A stretch of 64,000 nt of DNA from Algoriphagus litoralis (GTDB lineage: Bacteria > Bacteroidota > Bacteroidia > Cytophagales > Cyclobacteriaceae): NCBI RefSeq assembly GCF_003259255.1, contig NZ_QGOL01000003.1, positions 310,001 through 374,000 on the forward strand, in the 5' to 3' direction. Under the pieces are notes generated by a model. It saw nothing but the letters and a program-made list of their open reading frames with translations, did no database searches and was not told the origin of the DNA. Of this stretch, positions 1-7,693 are shown piece by piece (the stretch's first letter is position 1; every line of letters starts with the position of its first letter). Made by a program: the position numbers and the translations under genes.

Positions 1-1443
1 ATCTACTACTCCCTGTCCAATCATTTCGGCTCCGCCTGTTTTTTCCAAGGCAGTACCCATGGAAAGGACTCCGGCAAGCATGAATATGACCTTCCAGTCA
101 ATGGCTTTATATGCTTCATCGGGACTGATCGACCGCAAGATGATCATGACTATTGCTCCAGCCATTGCAGTTAGGGTGATTGGGAAAACTCCAAAAGCCG
201 CCAATCCCACCACCAAGGCCAAGGTAGTCAAGGTTAGGATAACTTGGGTTCTGTTCAAATTCTCCTCTTTTCTGGCCGAAATCAGTAGTAGATCTTCAGA
301 TTGATTCACGGATTGTATCGATTCCTCGGTGGATCGGAGCAAAAGGATGTCCCCGGGTTTCAGGGAGGTTTTTGACAATAGCGTATCAAAAAGCCCCGCT
401 CTATGTCGAATACCAATCACAAAAACCTGATCGAATAGTTGTTTGAAATTGATGGATTTGATGCTTTTGTTGATTAAAAAGGAATGTGGGGTGATGACCG
501 CCTCATAGAGTTTAGCTTCCTCATCAGTTACGGATTCTTCTTTCCAGTCAAGCTCTGCTTTGATCTCTATTCCTTTTAATTCTTTTATTTTCTTCAGGTT
601 TTCCTTATTTGCAATGATCCGGATTACATCACCGGATTGAATGGCAGTATTGGGGTATACTTTTATTTTTTGGCCAGTTTCACGGATGATTTGCAGCGCT
701 TTTACATTCCCGCTTTTAAAAATTTTTTCGTTTAAAATGGGCTCGTTTAATCTTTCATATTCCTCGGTAATGAAAATTTCTACCACATAATTCCCCAAAT
801 CCATGGTATCAGAAAGTCCTGATTTGGATTTTCTGCGTGGAAGGAGCCATTTTCCAACTAAAACCATATAGACAATTCCGGCACCCAAAAAAATCAATCC
901 CATGGCACTCATTTCAAAAACTCCAAAAGCTGGTAATCCTGCTTTTTGAGCAATTCCACTCACCAATATGTTGGTACTAGTACCCAAAAGGGTACAAATT
1001 CCCCCCATCAATGCCCCAAAAGAAAGTGGCATGAGTAGCCTCGAAGGGGGAATATCGTTTTTCTGACAGATATGAATCACTGAGGGCATAAGTAGTGCAA
1101 CGACGGCAGTATCGTTGATAATGGCGGAAAGCAAACCCGAACTGACCATCAGGGTGAGGATCAATTTTGTCTCACTTTTTTCTGCCTGATTGCTCAGGTA
1201 GATGCTGAATTGGTTTAAAATTCCCGTCCGAAATATGGCTTGGGATATCACAAACATGGCTGCTACAGTGATCGTTGCCGAATTGGCGAACCCTGACAGG
1301 CCCTCTTCCAAGTCCAAAATACCAAACACCATGAAAAGGACCATCACGCCGATGGCCACCGTGTCGATCGTGAATTTTTCTGTAAAAAATAAAATTACGG
1401 CTAGTAAAATGATCCCAAAAACAATCCAAACTTCTTCCAGCAT
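1..1443 (-). CDS. SLC13-type sodium/anion permease with TrkA-C domains (C-terminus outside window)
   Basis: Inner-membrane permease of the SLC13 / ArsB-NhaD superfamily, probably importing anions such as sulfate or dicarboxylates; the substrate cannot be read from sequence. The reading frame is open from ATG (1443-1441) to the window edge, 481 codons. Membrane helices fill about residues 4-205, including IINDTAVVALLMP near 108-120 and the family motif GTSTN at 154-158. Two soluble TrkA-C (RCK_C) domains follow, about 217-290 and 312-390, then helices resume near 400. This helix - TrkA-C x2 - helix order is the usual bacterial arrangement of about 590 residues, so roughly 110 residues are missing. 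It lies 3 bp behind the DUF202 gene and is probably co-transcribed with it. Confidence 0.85.
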   Translation of the reverse strand, partial: MLEEVWIVFGIILLAVILFFTEKFTIDTVAIGVMVLFMVFGILDLEEGLSGFANSATITVAAMFVISQAIFRTGILNQFSIYLSNQAEKSETKLILTLMVSSGLLSAIINDTAVVALLMPSVIHICQKNDIPPSRLLMPLSFGALMGGICTLLGTSTNILVSGIAQKAGLPAFGVFEMSAMGLIFLGAGIVYMVLVGKWLLPRRKSKSGLSDTMDLGNYVVEIFITEEYERLNEPILNEKIFKSGNVKALQIIRETGQKIKVYPNTAIQSGDVIRIIANKENLKKIKELKGIEIKAELDWKEESVTDEEAKLYEAVITPHSFLINKSIKSINFKQLFDQVFVIGIRHRAGLFDTLLSKTSLKPGDILLLRSTEESIQSVNQSEDLLLISARKEENLNRTQVILTLTTLALVVGLAAFGVFPITLTAMAGAIVMIILRSISPDEAYKAIDWKVIFMLAGVLSMGTALEKTGGAEMIGQGVVD

Positions 1444-1446
1444 AAG

Positions 1447-1725
1447 TTACATGTTCAGGTAATTTCCCTTTTTTAGTTTCTTCTTCACTTTGAAATAGCT
1501 GATAAATCCTACCAATAAAAAGGCAAAACTCAATCCAAAAGCTAAGTATCCGAGTTGGCGAACATGCGAAAGTTTGTTGACTTCAAATAATGCCGTCCCA
1601 GAGACTAAGAAATAGAGAGAAGTTCTTATGAAGGAGAGTAATGTGCGATCATTTGCCAGAGAGGTCCGCTGACGGGCCAGGTAATCCCTGACTATAAGTT
1701 CCTGCTCAAAATTTTTTTCTGTCAT
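1447..1725 (-). CDS. DUF202 family small membrane protein
   Basis: A 92-residue inner-membrane protein. The amphipathic N-terminal half carries RDYLARQRTSLANDRTLLSFIRT, i.e. the LANERTLLAWIRT-type signature of DUF202/YidH proteins (residues about 13-35, quoted here only as the signature SLANDRTLLSFIRT), followed by two hydrophobic segments at about 36-50 and 59-78 and a short Lys-rich tail. The function of the family is not known. It is the first gene of a two-gene unit with the SLC13 permease, with only 3 bp between them, so a supporting role for the permease is possible but unproven. Confidence 0.75.
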   Translation of the reverse strand: MTEKNFEQELIVRDYLARQRTSLANDRTLLSFIRTSLYFLVSGTALFEVNKLSHVRQLGYLAFGLSFAFLLVGFISYFKVKKKLKKGNYLNM

Positions 1726-1890
1726 TCTATTCTTATTTTTGATTACTTATTTTAAAATTAAAAATAGTGAAGTTCCTTAAGTTGAAAAGTCCTTCTCAAA
1801 AACCGTGAAATTCAATTGGTCTCTCAGGTAAAAGATGTGAATTTACTTCTTATGGCCGCGTAATTCCTAAAACCTTAACCTTATACCTAG

Positions 1891-2787
1891 ATGAAAAAAG
1901 TATTTACAATTTTTCTATTTGTCCTTTCAGTAGGAATTGCCCAGGCGCAAGATTCTCTCGGAATTGCTAAATCAGACACCAGTTATTGGCTAAAGGAAAT
2001 ATCTGGAGGGCTCAACATCAACCAAGCTTCATTCAGTGGAAACTGGACTGGAGGGGGCGTTAATTCAATAGCTTTCAGCACAAATTTGCTAGTAAGGGCT
2101 AATTATGCCAAGGGAAAGTGGACTTGGGACAATACGCTGGACTTGATCTATGGTGTGGTCAAAAACCAAGACGAGGATGGAAGGAAATCAAATGACCGAA
2201 TCTACCTGGATACAAAATTAGGACATAAGCTGAGCTCCAAATGGAATGTGTATTTCGCGGCCAATTTCCTTTCGCAATTTGCGCCGGGATATAATTTTGA
2301 TGAGGATCCCAAGGCACTGATTTCTAAATGGCTTAATCCAGGCTACCTGACTACTGGTTTGGGTTTTGAATATAAACCCAATTCAGAATTCAGCCTAAGG
2401 TTATCTCCATTTTCCCCTAGGATCACCTTTATGACCGATACTACTATTTACCGTCAGGTACCCAGCAATTACGGCGTGGAAATAGGAGAGAAGATTCGCT
2501 ATGAATGGCTGGCTTGGAATGTCCAGGCAGATTGGAATAAGAAAATTTCGGAAAATCTCACATTTACCATGCGTTATTCGCTCTATGCCAACCTGGAGAC
2601 TTTGGCGTTTAATTCGCTGGATCATCGCCTAGATTTAGGTTTGGTCGCCAAAATCACCAAGGCAGTAAACGTCAGCCTAAGTTCCTTAATCATTTATGAT
2701 ATTGATCAGGACGAAAAAATCCAATTTAGCCAGGGACTTTCACTTGGTGTAGCCTTTAAGCGGGGAAACTTTCCTGACCCCAAATAA
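1891..2787 (+). CDS. DUF3078 family secreted beta-barrel-like protein
   Basis: A 298-residue exported protein. A clear signal peptide ends at residues about 17-20 (IAQAQ), followed by the W.GG..N....QASFSGNWTGGG-type start of DUF3078 proteins, a family confined mainly to Bacteroidota. The rest alternates polar and hydrophobic residues with many Tyr/Trp/Phe, as expected for an outer-membrane or periplasmic beta-barrel, and ends with a strand-like GVAFKRGNF. No catalytic motif is visible. It stands alone, divergent from the DUF202/SLC13 unit. The function is unknown. Confidence 0.75.
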   Translation: MKKVFTIFLFVLSVGIAQAQDSLGIAKSDTSYWLKEISGGLNINQASFSGNWTGGGVNSIAFSTNLLVRANYAKGKWTWDNTLDLIYGVVKNQDEDGRKSNDRIYLDTKLGHKLSSKWNVYFAANFLSQFAPGYNFDEDPKALISKWLNPGYLTTGLGFEYKPNSEFSLRLSPFSPRITFMTDTTIYRQVPSNYGVEIGEKIRYEWLAWNVQADWNKKISENLTFTMRYSLYANLETLAFNSLDHRLDLGLVAKITKAVNVSLSSLIIYDIDQDEKIQFSQGLSLGVAFKRGNFPDPK

Positions 2788-2814
2788 AAAAAACACAAAT
2801 TATTATTCTGAATT

Positions 2815-2843
2815 TTGATTTAATCAGATTTGTATTATTTTTG
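2815..2843 (+). promoter_or_regulatory. Bacteroidota-type promoter match
   Basis: TTG at 2815-2817, an 18-bp spacer and TATTTTTG at 2836-2843, which fits TAnnTTTG exactly. No coding sequence follows before the hairpin at 2893. Match by eye in an AT-rich stretch, so it may be fortuitous. Confidence 0.35.
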
Positions 2844-2892
2844 AATTCATTGTGGTAGTTAAATAATAGTTGGTTTAGTTTTCAAATAAAGG

Positions 2893-2917
2893 GCAGGAGA
2901 TTTTCTCCTGCTTTTTT
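2893..2917 (+). terminator. Rho-independent terminator
   Basis: Perfect 8-bp stem GCAGGAGA / TCTCCTGC with a 3-nt loop, followed by six T. It lies about 105 bp after the DUF3078 stop and would end that transcript or a short transcript started at about 2850. Confidence 0.75.
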
Positions 2918-3092
2918 GTTTTGGGTCATGGAATAATTCAATTTTTTTTAAATTCCCGTGGTAAGATCCCATTTAGGAGAAAAGTAATTTTGATTTTGAT
3001 TTTCAATTGAATCTGGGTTTTTTCTACCGTTGCCGAAAGTTTTTCATTCGGCTGCTGTGTCGCCACAAAGGAAAAAGAGCATAAAAAATGGC

Positions 3093-3123
3093 AAAAAAAA
3101 AGCCCAGACTTTCGTCTGAGCTT
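3093..3123 (-). terminator. Terminator behind tRNA-Arg
   Basis: Read on the minus strand: AGCTCAGAC - GAAA - GTCTGGGCT, a 9-bp stem with a stable GAAA tetraloop (one G-U pair), followed by nine T. It begins 2 nt after the end of the tRNA, so it ends the tRNA transcript and probably the sucC-tRNA transcript. Confidence 0.85.
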
Positions 3124-3125
3124 TG

Positions 3126-3199
3126 TACACTCGGAAGGATTCGAACCCTCAACCCTCGGAGCCGAAATCCGATATTCTATCCAGTTGAACTACGAGTGC
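3126..3199 (-). tRNA. tRNA-Arg (anticodon TCG)
   Basis: A full cloverleaf can be folded on the minus strand: acceptor GCACTCG / CGAGTGT, D stem GTTC / GAAT, anticodon stem TCGGA / TCCGA around loop TTTCGGC (anticodon TCG, reading CGN codons), T stem GAGGG / CCTTC with T loop TTCGAAT, discriminator A. CCA is not encoded. It begins 12 bp after the sucC stop on the same strand with no promoter-like sequence between, so it is probably processed from the sucC transcript. Confidence 0.95.
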
Positions 3200-3211
3200 T
3201 TACTATTATTT

Positions 3212-4426
3212 TTAGCCTTCCAGTACAGCTTGTACTTTTTCAGCAGCTTCTTTCAATGTGATGGCAGATTGCACTTTCAAACCTGACTCGTCAATGATTT
3301 TGGCGCCTTCTTCGGCGTTGGTACCTTGAAGTCTTACGATTATAGGGATTTTGATGTCACCGATAGACTTGTATGCTTCCACCACGCCATTAGCAATCCT
3401 ATCACATCGTACGATACCACCGAAAACATTGATTAGGATAGCTTTGACATTAGGATCTTGAAGAATGATTCTAAACCCTGCTTCTACTGTGGTTGCATTA
3501 GCTCCTCCTCCAACATCAAGGAAGTTGGCCGGATCTCCACCCGAAAGCTTTATCATGTCCATCGTAGCCATAGCAAGACCTGCACCATTGACCATGCAAC
3601 CTACGTTTCCGTCTAGCTTCACATAGTTGAGACCGGACTTGCCTGCTTCTACTTCCAATGGATCTTCTTCAGCCAAATCTCTCAGTTCAGCCAATTTTGG
3701 ATGACGATAAAGCGCATTGTCGTCAATATTTACTTTAGCATCTACAGCAAGAATTTTATCATCGGAGGTTTTGAGGACTGGATTGATCTCAAACTGCGAA
3801 GAATCCGTGCCTACATATGCATTGTAAAGTGCAGTGATAAATTTCACCATTTCTTTAAATGCCGTGCCACTCAATCCTAATTTAAAAGCAACCTTTCGGG
3901 CTTGAAACCCTTGAAGTCCGACTTTAGGATCGATCCATTCTTTGATGATTTTCTCAGGATGTTTTTCAGCTACTTCTTCGATATCCATACCGCCTTCGGT
4001 AGAAGCCATGATCACATTGGATCCAGTAGCTCTGTCCAAAAGGATGGACATGTAATATTCCTTTGGCTCTGATGCGCCAGGATAATACACGTCTTCAGCG
4101 ATCAACACTTTATTTACTTTTTTGCCTTCAGCGCCAGTCTGGATCGTGACAAGAGTGCCTCCAAGAATGGCCGCAGCCTTTTCCTTTACATCTTCCAGTT
4201 TTTTTGCAAGGACTACACCTCTGGATCCGGTTTCTTGAACTTCACCTTTTCCTCGTCCTCCAGCGTGAATTTGTGCTTTGATCACATACCAGGAAGTACC
4301 GGTTTGAGCGTTAAGTTTTACTGCAGCTTCGTGAGCAGCCTCCGGAGAATCTGCAACGATTCCTTCCTGAATTTTGACTCCGTAACCTTTTAATACTTCT
4401 TTAGCCTGATATTCGTGAATATTCAT
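3212..4426 (-). CDS. sucC: Succinyl-CoA synthetase (ADP-forming) beta subunit
   Basis: TCA-cycle enzyme subunit that, with SucD, converts succinyl-CoA + ADP + Pi to succinate + ATP + CoA in the cytoplasm. 404 residues, slightly longer than the E. coli protein because of a short insertion. The N-terminal ATP-grasp domain starts MNIHEYQAKEVLKGYGV and contains KAQIHAGGRGKG; metal-binding FEINPV near 213-218; the C-terminal CoA-ligase domain shows DVGGGA near 306 and INVFGGIVRCD near 334-344. sucD is not adjacent, a common arrangement in Bacteroidota. A promoter match lies upstream at 4537-4567, and a tRNA-Arg follows immediately. Confidence 0.97.
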   Translation of the reverse strand: MNIHEYQAKEVLKGYGVKIQEGIVADSPEAAHEAAVKLNAQTGTSWYVIKAQIHAGGRGKGEVQETGSRGVVLAKKLEDVKEKAAAILGGTLVTIQTGAEGKKVNKVLIAEDVYYPGASEPKEYYMSILLDRATGSNVIMASTEGGMDIEEVAEKHPEKIIKEWIDPKVGLQGFQARKVAFKLGLSGTAFKEMVKFITALYNAYVGTDSSQFEINPVLKTSDDKILAVDAKVNIDDNALYRHPKLAELRDLAEEDPLEVEAGKSGLNYVKLDGNVGCMVNGAGLAMATMDMIKLSGGDPANFLDVGGGANATTVEAGFRIILQDPNVKAILINVFGGIVRCDRIANGVVEAYKSIGDIKIPIIVRLQGTNAEEGAKIIDESGLKVQSAITLKEAAEKVQAVLEG

Positions 4427-4536
4427 GTGTATGGGTTTTTCTTATCAAGAGCCACATGGAATCCCGCATTGCTTTCCGATGTTTTGGGAGCATACCTTTC
4501 GGCCATGCAAGATTTCATCCTTTCAAAATTTTTGTG

Positions 4537-4567
4537 CGAAGATAAGGTACTGATGTGGATTTATCAA
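4537..4567 (-). promoter_or_regulatory. Probable sucC promoter
   Basis: On the minus strand: TTG (4567-4565), 20-bp spacer, TATCTTCG (4544-4537), one base off the TAnnTTTG consensus. Transcription would begin near 4530, leaving a leader of about 105 nt before sucC. Confidence 0.5.
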
Positions 4568-4657
4568 GCCAAGAATTTTCAATTTTCTACAAGAAAAGCC
4601 TTTAATTCCTGTATTTGAGAGATTTGTTTTACTTTTAAAAATTCAAAAAATAGTACT

Positions 4658-5314
4658 ATGCTGATAGCCAAAGAGATCCACAAATCCTACGGAAGTTTAC
4701 ATGTATTGAAGGGAGTCGATCTCGAAATTTCAACTTCAGAGATTGTTTCCATTGTAGGCTCATCAGGTGCAGGAAAAAGTACCCTTCTGCATATTTTAGG
4801 AACTCTGGATCATCCTGATCATGGAGAGTTGAGTATGAATGGCAAAAGCCTTCTGAACCTAAGGGGAGATAATCTGGCAGATTTCCGAAACAGCCAGATC
4901 GGTTTCATTTTTCAATTCCATAATTTATTGCCAGAGTTTACAGCTTTGGAGAATATTAAGATTCCAGGTCTGATCAAAGGTACAGCAGAGACTCAATTGG
5001 CGACAAAAGCCGGGGAACTGGCCGAAATCCTGGGTATAAGTCATCGCTTAGATCATAAGCCTTCCACGCTTTCAGGCGGTGAACAGCAGCGAGTAGCAGT
5101 GGCGAGAGCGTTGATTAACAGTCCGGCAGTCGTCTTTGCTGATGAACCCAGTGGGAATTTGGATACAGTAAATGCAAAAGGACTGCACGAGCTATTTTTC
5201 AAACTCAGAGACGAATTGAGTCAGGCTTTCGTGATCGTCACCCACAATGAAGAGTTGGCAGGAATGGCTGACCGGCAAGTGGTGATGAAAGACGGTCTAA
5301 TCGTGCAAGGTTGA
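4658..5314 (+). CDS. lolD: LolD-type ABC transporter ATP-binding protein
   Basis: Cytoplasmic ATPase of 218 residues of the MacB/LolD/FtsE class, which power lipoprotein release (LolCDE) or related mechanotransmission exporters. Walker A GSSGAGKST at 34-42, Q-loop FIFQFHNLLPEF, signature LSGGEQQR, Walker B VVFADEP with the following SGNLD D-loop, and switch His in VTHNEE. FQFHNLLPEFTALEN is typical of LolD. No permease gene is next to it, so the partner must be encoded elsewhere and the symbol is by similarity only. Its stop codon touches the stop codon of the convergent peroxiredoxin gene with no base between. Confidence 0.8.
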   Translation: MLIAKEIHKSYGSLHVLKGVDLEISTSEIVSIVGSSGAGKSTLLHILGTLDHPDHGELSMNGKSLLNLRGDNLADFRNSQIGFIFQFHNLLPEFTALENIKIPGLIKGTAETQLATKAGELAEILGISHRLDHKPSTLSGGEQQRVAVARALINSPAVVFADEPSGNLDTVNAKGLHELFFKLRDELSQAFVIVTHNEELAGMADRQVVMKDGLIVQG

Positions 5315-5764
5315 TTATTTCTGGAGCTTCTTAAGCATCGACTCGATATGACCTTTTGATTCGAACATATCAGCGAACACACCGGCGATTTTATGGCTCT
5401 GATCGATCAGGTAAGTGACCCGTTTGGGCATTTTGATCAGAGGAATCAAGGCGTCATAGGCTTGACATACCTTCCCAGTTTGATCAGATAGCAGATCAAA
5501 AGGGAGTTTATATTCTTTCTTGAACCGCTCATGGGTAGGGATGTCGTCTCTGCTGATACCAAAAACAGGAATGTCTAAGTTTCTAAATGCCTCAAACTGA
5601 TCCCTAAATTCGCAGGCTTCTGCAGTACAGACTCGGGTGAAATCTTTAGGATAAAAATATAAAATCAATGCTTTACCGGCATAATCCTTAGTAATGTTCA
5701 TTTTAGTACCAGAAGTAGACGGAAGAGTAAAGTCCGGAGCTTTTGCTCCAAGGGCTAATGCCAT
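5315..5764 (-). CDS. bcp: Thioredoxin-dependent thiol peroxidase (peroxiredoxin Q / BCP)
   Basis: Cytoplasmic peroxiredoxin of 149 residues that reduces H2O2 and organic hydroperoxides using thioredoxin. The AhpC/TSA fold starts GAKAPDFTLPSTSG. The peroxidatic Cys46 sits in YPKDFTRVC (PxxxTxxC intact, with RV in place of the usual PG), and the resolving Cys51 five residues later gives the CxxxxC spacing of the PrxQ/BCP class. Size is normal. Convergent with the LolD-like gene, the two ends abutting exactly. Confidence 0.93.
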   Translation of the reverse strand: MALALGAKAPDFTLPSTSGTKMNITKDYAGKALILYFYPKDFTRVCTAEACEFRDQFEAFRNLDIPVFGISRDDIPTHERFKKEYKLPFDLLSDQTGKVCQAYDALIPLIKMPKRVTYLIDQSHKIAGVFADMFESKGHIESMLKKLQK

Positions 5765-5891
5765 AGGATGAATCTTTTCAGGTTAAACTTCTCAGAATTG
5801 GAATTGGTTTAGTATGCTCAAGTTTTTGTATTGTTGAACTTTTTGAACAACACCGAAGCTTTCTGATAAAACCGCCTTAACCTCAAACAAA

Positions 5892-6719
5892 TTGAAAATT
5901 TCCAGTGTGAAAGCCATGCTTCTGGCAGGAATTTTTTTTGCTATGATGAATGTGTCTGTGAAGTACATTCCTCATATTCCTGCGATCGAGATCATTCTGT
6001 TTCGGTCAGTTTTCAGTTTGATTTTCAGCTATTTTGTACTCAAAAGTCAGGGCGTCTATGTATTTGGGAATAATAAAAAATTATTGATCATCAGAGGAGT
6101 AGTCGGGTCAATTGGGCTGATTTCATTTTTTTACACCCTCCAAAAGATTCCTTTGGCCAGTGCGGTCACGATGCAATACCTTTCACCCATCTTTACATCA
6201 ATCCTTGGCATTTTTATTTTGAAAGAACGGGTACGGCCCATTCAATTTTTATTTTTCGCCATTTCATTTGCCGGAGTTTTGGTGCTTCAGGGGTTCGATT
6301 CCCGAGTGAATCTGCTCTATGCTGGAATAGGAATTATTTCTGCCCTTTTTTCAGGACTTGCCTACAATGTCATCCGAAAGCTAAAGAATACAGAGCATCC
6401 ACTGGTAATCATTTTTTATTTCCCTTTGGTTACTTTGCCATTTGCGGCACTTGTCAGTTATTTTGGCTGGGTTCAACCTCAGGGTTGGGATTGGGTTTTT
6501 CTCCTCTGGATTGGAATATGTACCCAAACAGCCCAATATTTTATGACCTTGGCTTACCAAAATGCCAATGTGGCTAAAGTTTCGAGCCTCAGTTACATTG
6601 GAATTATTTATGCATTGATCTTTGGGTTTTTCTTTTTCGGAGAAACCTTCCAATTGCTTTCCTATGTAGGGATGGGCTTGGTGTTAGTGGGGATTTTATT
6701 GAATTTTAAGGTAAAATAA
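5892..6719 (+). CDS. EamA/DMT-superfamily transporter
   Basis: Inner-membrane protein of 275 residues with ten predicted helices in two EamA repeats (about 5-133 and 143-273), e.g. SAVTMQYLSPIFTSILGIFILKE split across the end of repeat one (seen as LSPIFTSILG and FILKERV). Members export or import metabolites such as amino acids or nucleotides sugars; the substrate here is unknown. The frame opens with TTG at 5892; GTG at 5907 and ATG at 5916 are alternatives, and the last would start right at the first helix, so the earlier starts fit better. Followed after 7 bp by the next frame, so co-transcription with the lipoprotein gene is possible. Confidence 0.85.
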   Translation: MKISSVKAMLLAGIFFAMMNVSVKYIPHIPAIEIILFRSVFSLIFSYFVLKSQGVYVFGNNKKLLIIRGVVGSIGLISFFYTLQKIPLASAVTMQYLSPIFTSILGIFILKERVRPIQFLFFAISFAGVLVLQGFDSRVNLLYAGIGIISALFSGLAYNVIRKLKNTEHPLVIIFYFPLVTLPFAALVSYFGWVQPQGWDWVFLLWIGICTQTAQYFMTLAYQNANVAKVSSLSYIGIIYALIFGFFFFGETFQLLSYVGMGLVLVGILLNFKVK

Positions 6720-6777
6720 TTGCAAGATGTGGTTACAATCCGGTTTTCGTATTCGACAAAACAATAAACTTGTCACC

Positions 6778-7662
6778 ATGACCCATTCTTCACCCGCTAG
6801 AGTTCTTTTGCTGGTACTAGCTATCGGATTAAGTGCAGTCTCCTGTATCTCGGATCCAGATGAGACCATCGATCCTACACTTGAGATTGATTGCAATGAA
6901 TTGTCCTATCCAGATACGCTTTATTTTATTAAACCGGGACAGGCCAATACCATCAATCCAGTAAATTCCCTAAACGGTACTTATTCCTCAGTTCCTGATG
7001 GATTGGCCATCAACCCCAGTACTGGAGCAATAGATGTCAATGCCAGTGAAACAGGCTTGAAATATAAAATAACATTCACACCTACGGGTACAGACCAGGT
7101 TTGTGAGACCTTTGTAACCATTGGAGGAGTCAATTACTTGGATGGAGTCTACGTTTTGAGTCAAAATGAGACCACTGCTGCACCAGTTTATAATGGAGTG
7201 CCTGGCCTTCTTCTACCGTGTGATGATGATGATGATGATGATGACGATGACGACGACGATGACGATAGCAGTTGTGATTTTGACGCGGACAATCCTACAG
7301 GACAACTGCTAGAAGACCTTGGGTTTGAGATATCAAGTAAAGGTGTGATTGACCTGCAGAAGACTGTAGAAAATGGCACTTTTGGATCGACGCCCGTCAA
7401 TGGGACAGTTTTAGATGTGGAGCTATACTATAAGTTGAATGACTTAAGTGCTTTAGCCTTAAATAGGATTCCGCTTAGAGTATTTTACTTTGATAAGCTG
7501 TCGGATGTTCCGCAGGAAGTTTTAGATGATATTGAAGAAAAAAGTAATCTCATTAATCAGCTGCCCTTGGATAAAAACTCTAATTTTAGACTTTTAAACA
7601 ATGTCAGACCGGCAGGAAAACCACGCCCACCATTTGTGGTTATAGTGGCAAGCTTACAATAA
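6778..7662 (+). CDS. Lipoprotein with Ig-like region and 15-Asp tract
   Basis: Predicted exported lipoprotein of 294 residues if started at ATG 6778; the open frame also has an ATG at 6727, but the signal peptide (hydrophobic run ending LSAVSC) fits 6778. After the acylated Cys comes an acidic linker, then a region with GLAINPSTGAIDV, the pattern of putative Ig (He_PIG) domains. At 7222-7266 an uninterrupted GAT/GAC run codes 15 Asp, framed by Cys (CD15SSC). The C-terminal part is unassigned and ends with RPPFVVIVASLQ. It precedes the CHAT-TPR gene by 31 bp on the same strand. Function unknown; calcium binding by the Asp run is possible. Confidence 0.75.
   Translation: MTHSSPARVLLLVLAIGLSAVSCISDPDETIDPTLEIDCNELSYPDTLYFIKPGQANTINPVNSLNGTYSSVPDGLAINPSTGAIDVNASETGLKYKITFTPTGTDQVCETFVTIGGVNYLDGVYVLSQNETTAAPVYNGVPGLLLPCDDDDDDDDDDDDDDDSSCDFDADNPTGQLLEDLGFEISSKGVIDLQKTVENGTFGSTPVNGTVLDVELYYKLNDLSALALNRIPLRVFYFDKLSDVPQEVLDDIEEKSNLINQLPLDKNSNFRLLNNVRPAGKPRPPFVVIVASLQ
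7222..7266 (+). repeat. GAT/GAC trinucleotide repeat coding 15 Asp
   Basis: Forty-five bases of consecutive GAT and GAC codons (seven GAT, then mixed). Length changes by whole codons would keep the frame, so the number of Asp residues may vary among strains. Confidence 0.95.
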
Positions 7663-7693
7663 CGCTTCTGGGCCGGTAGAATGAGGCTCTAGG

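Larger units (their letters stand above)
2788..3092. other. Intergenic region with hairpin terminator and possible small transcript
   Basis: 305 bases without a convincing gene. It holds a good -33/-7 promoter match at 2815-2843 and a hairpin terminator at 2893-2917, which together could make a transcript of about 70 nt; the simpler reading is that the hairpin ends the DUF3078 mRNA. From 2930 to 3092 I see only AT-rich sequence. Confidence 0.4.

Noticed and set aside
1172..1462. 85- and 86-codon frames inside the SLC13 region
   Set aside because: The full SLC13 reading frame (481 codons to the window edge) explains the stretch.
4415..4618. 67-codon plus-strand frame between sucC and the LolD-like gene
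   Set aside because: It overlaps the sucC promoter and start, has no family pattern and no start context.
7188..7400. Poly-Ser minus frame opposite the Asp tract
   Set aside because: It is only the reverse complement of the GAT/GAC repeat.
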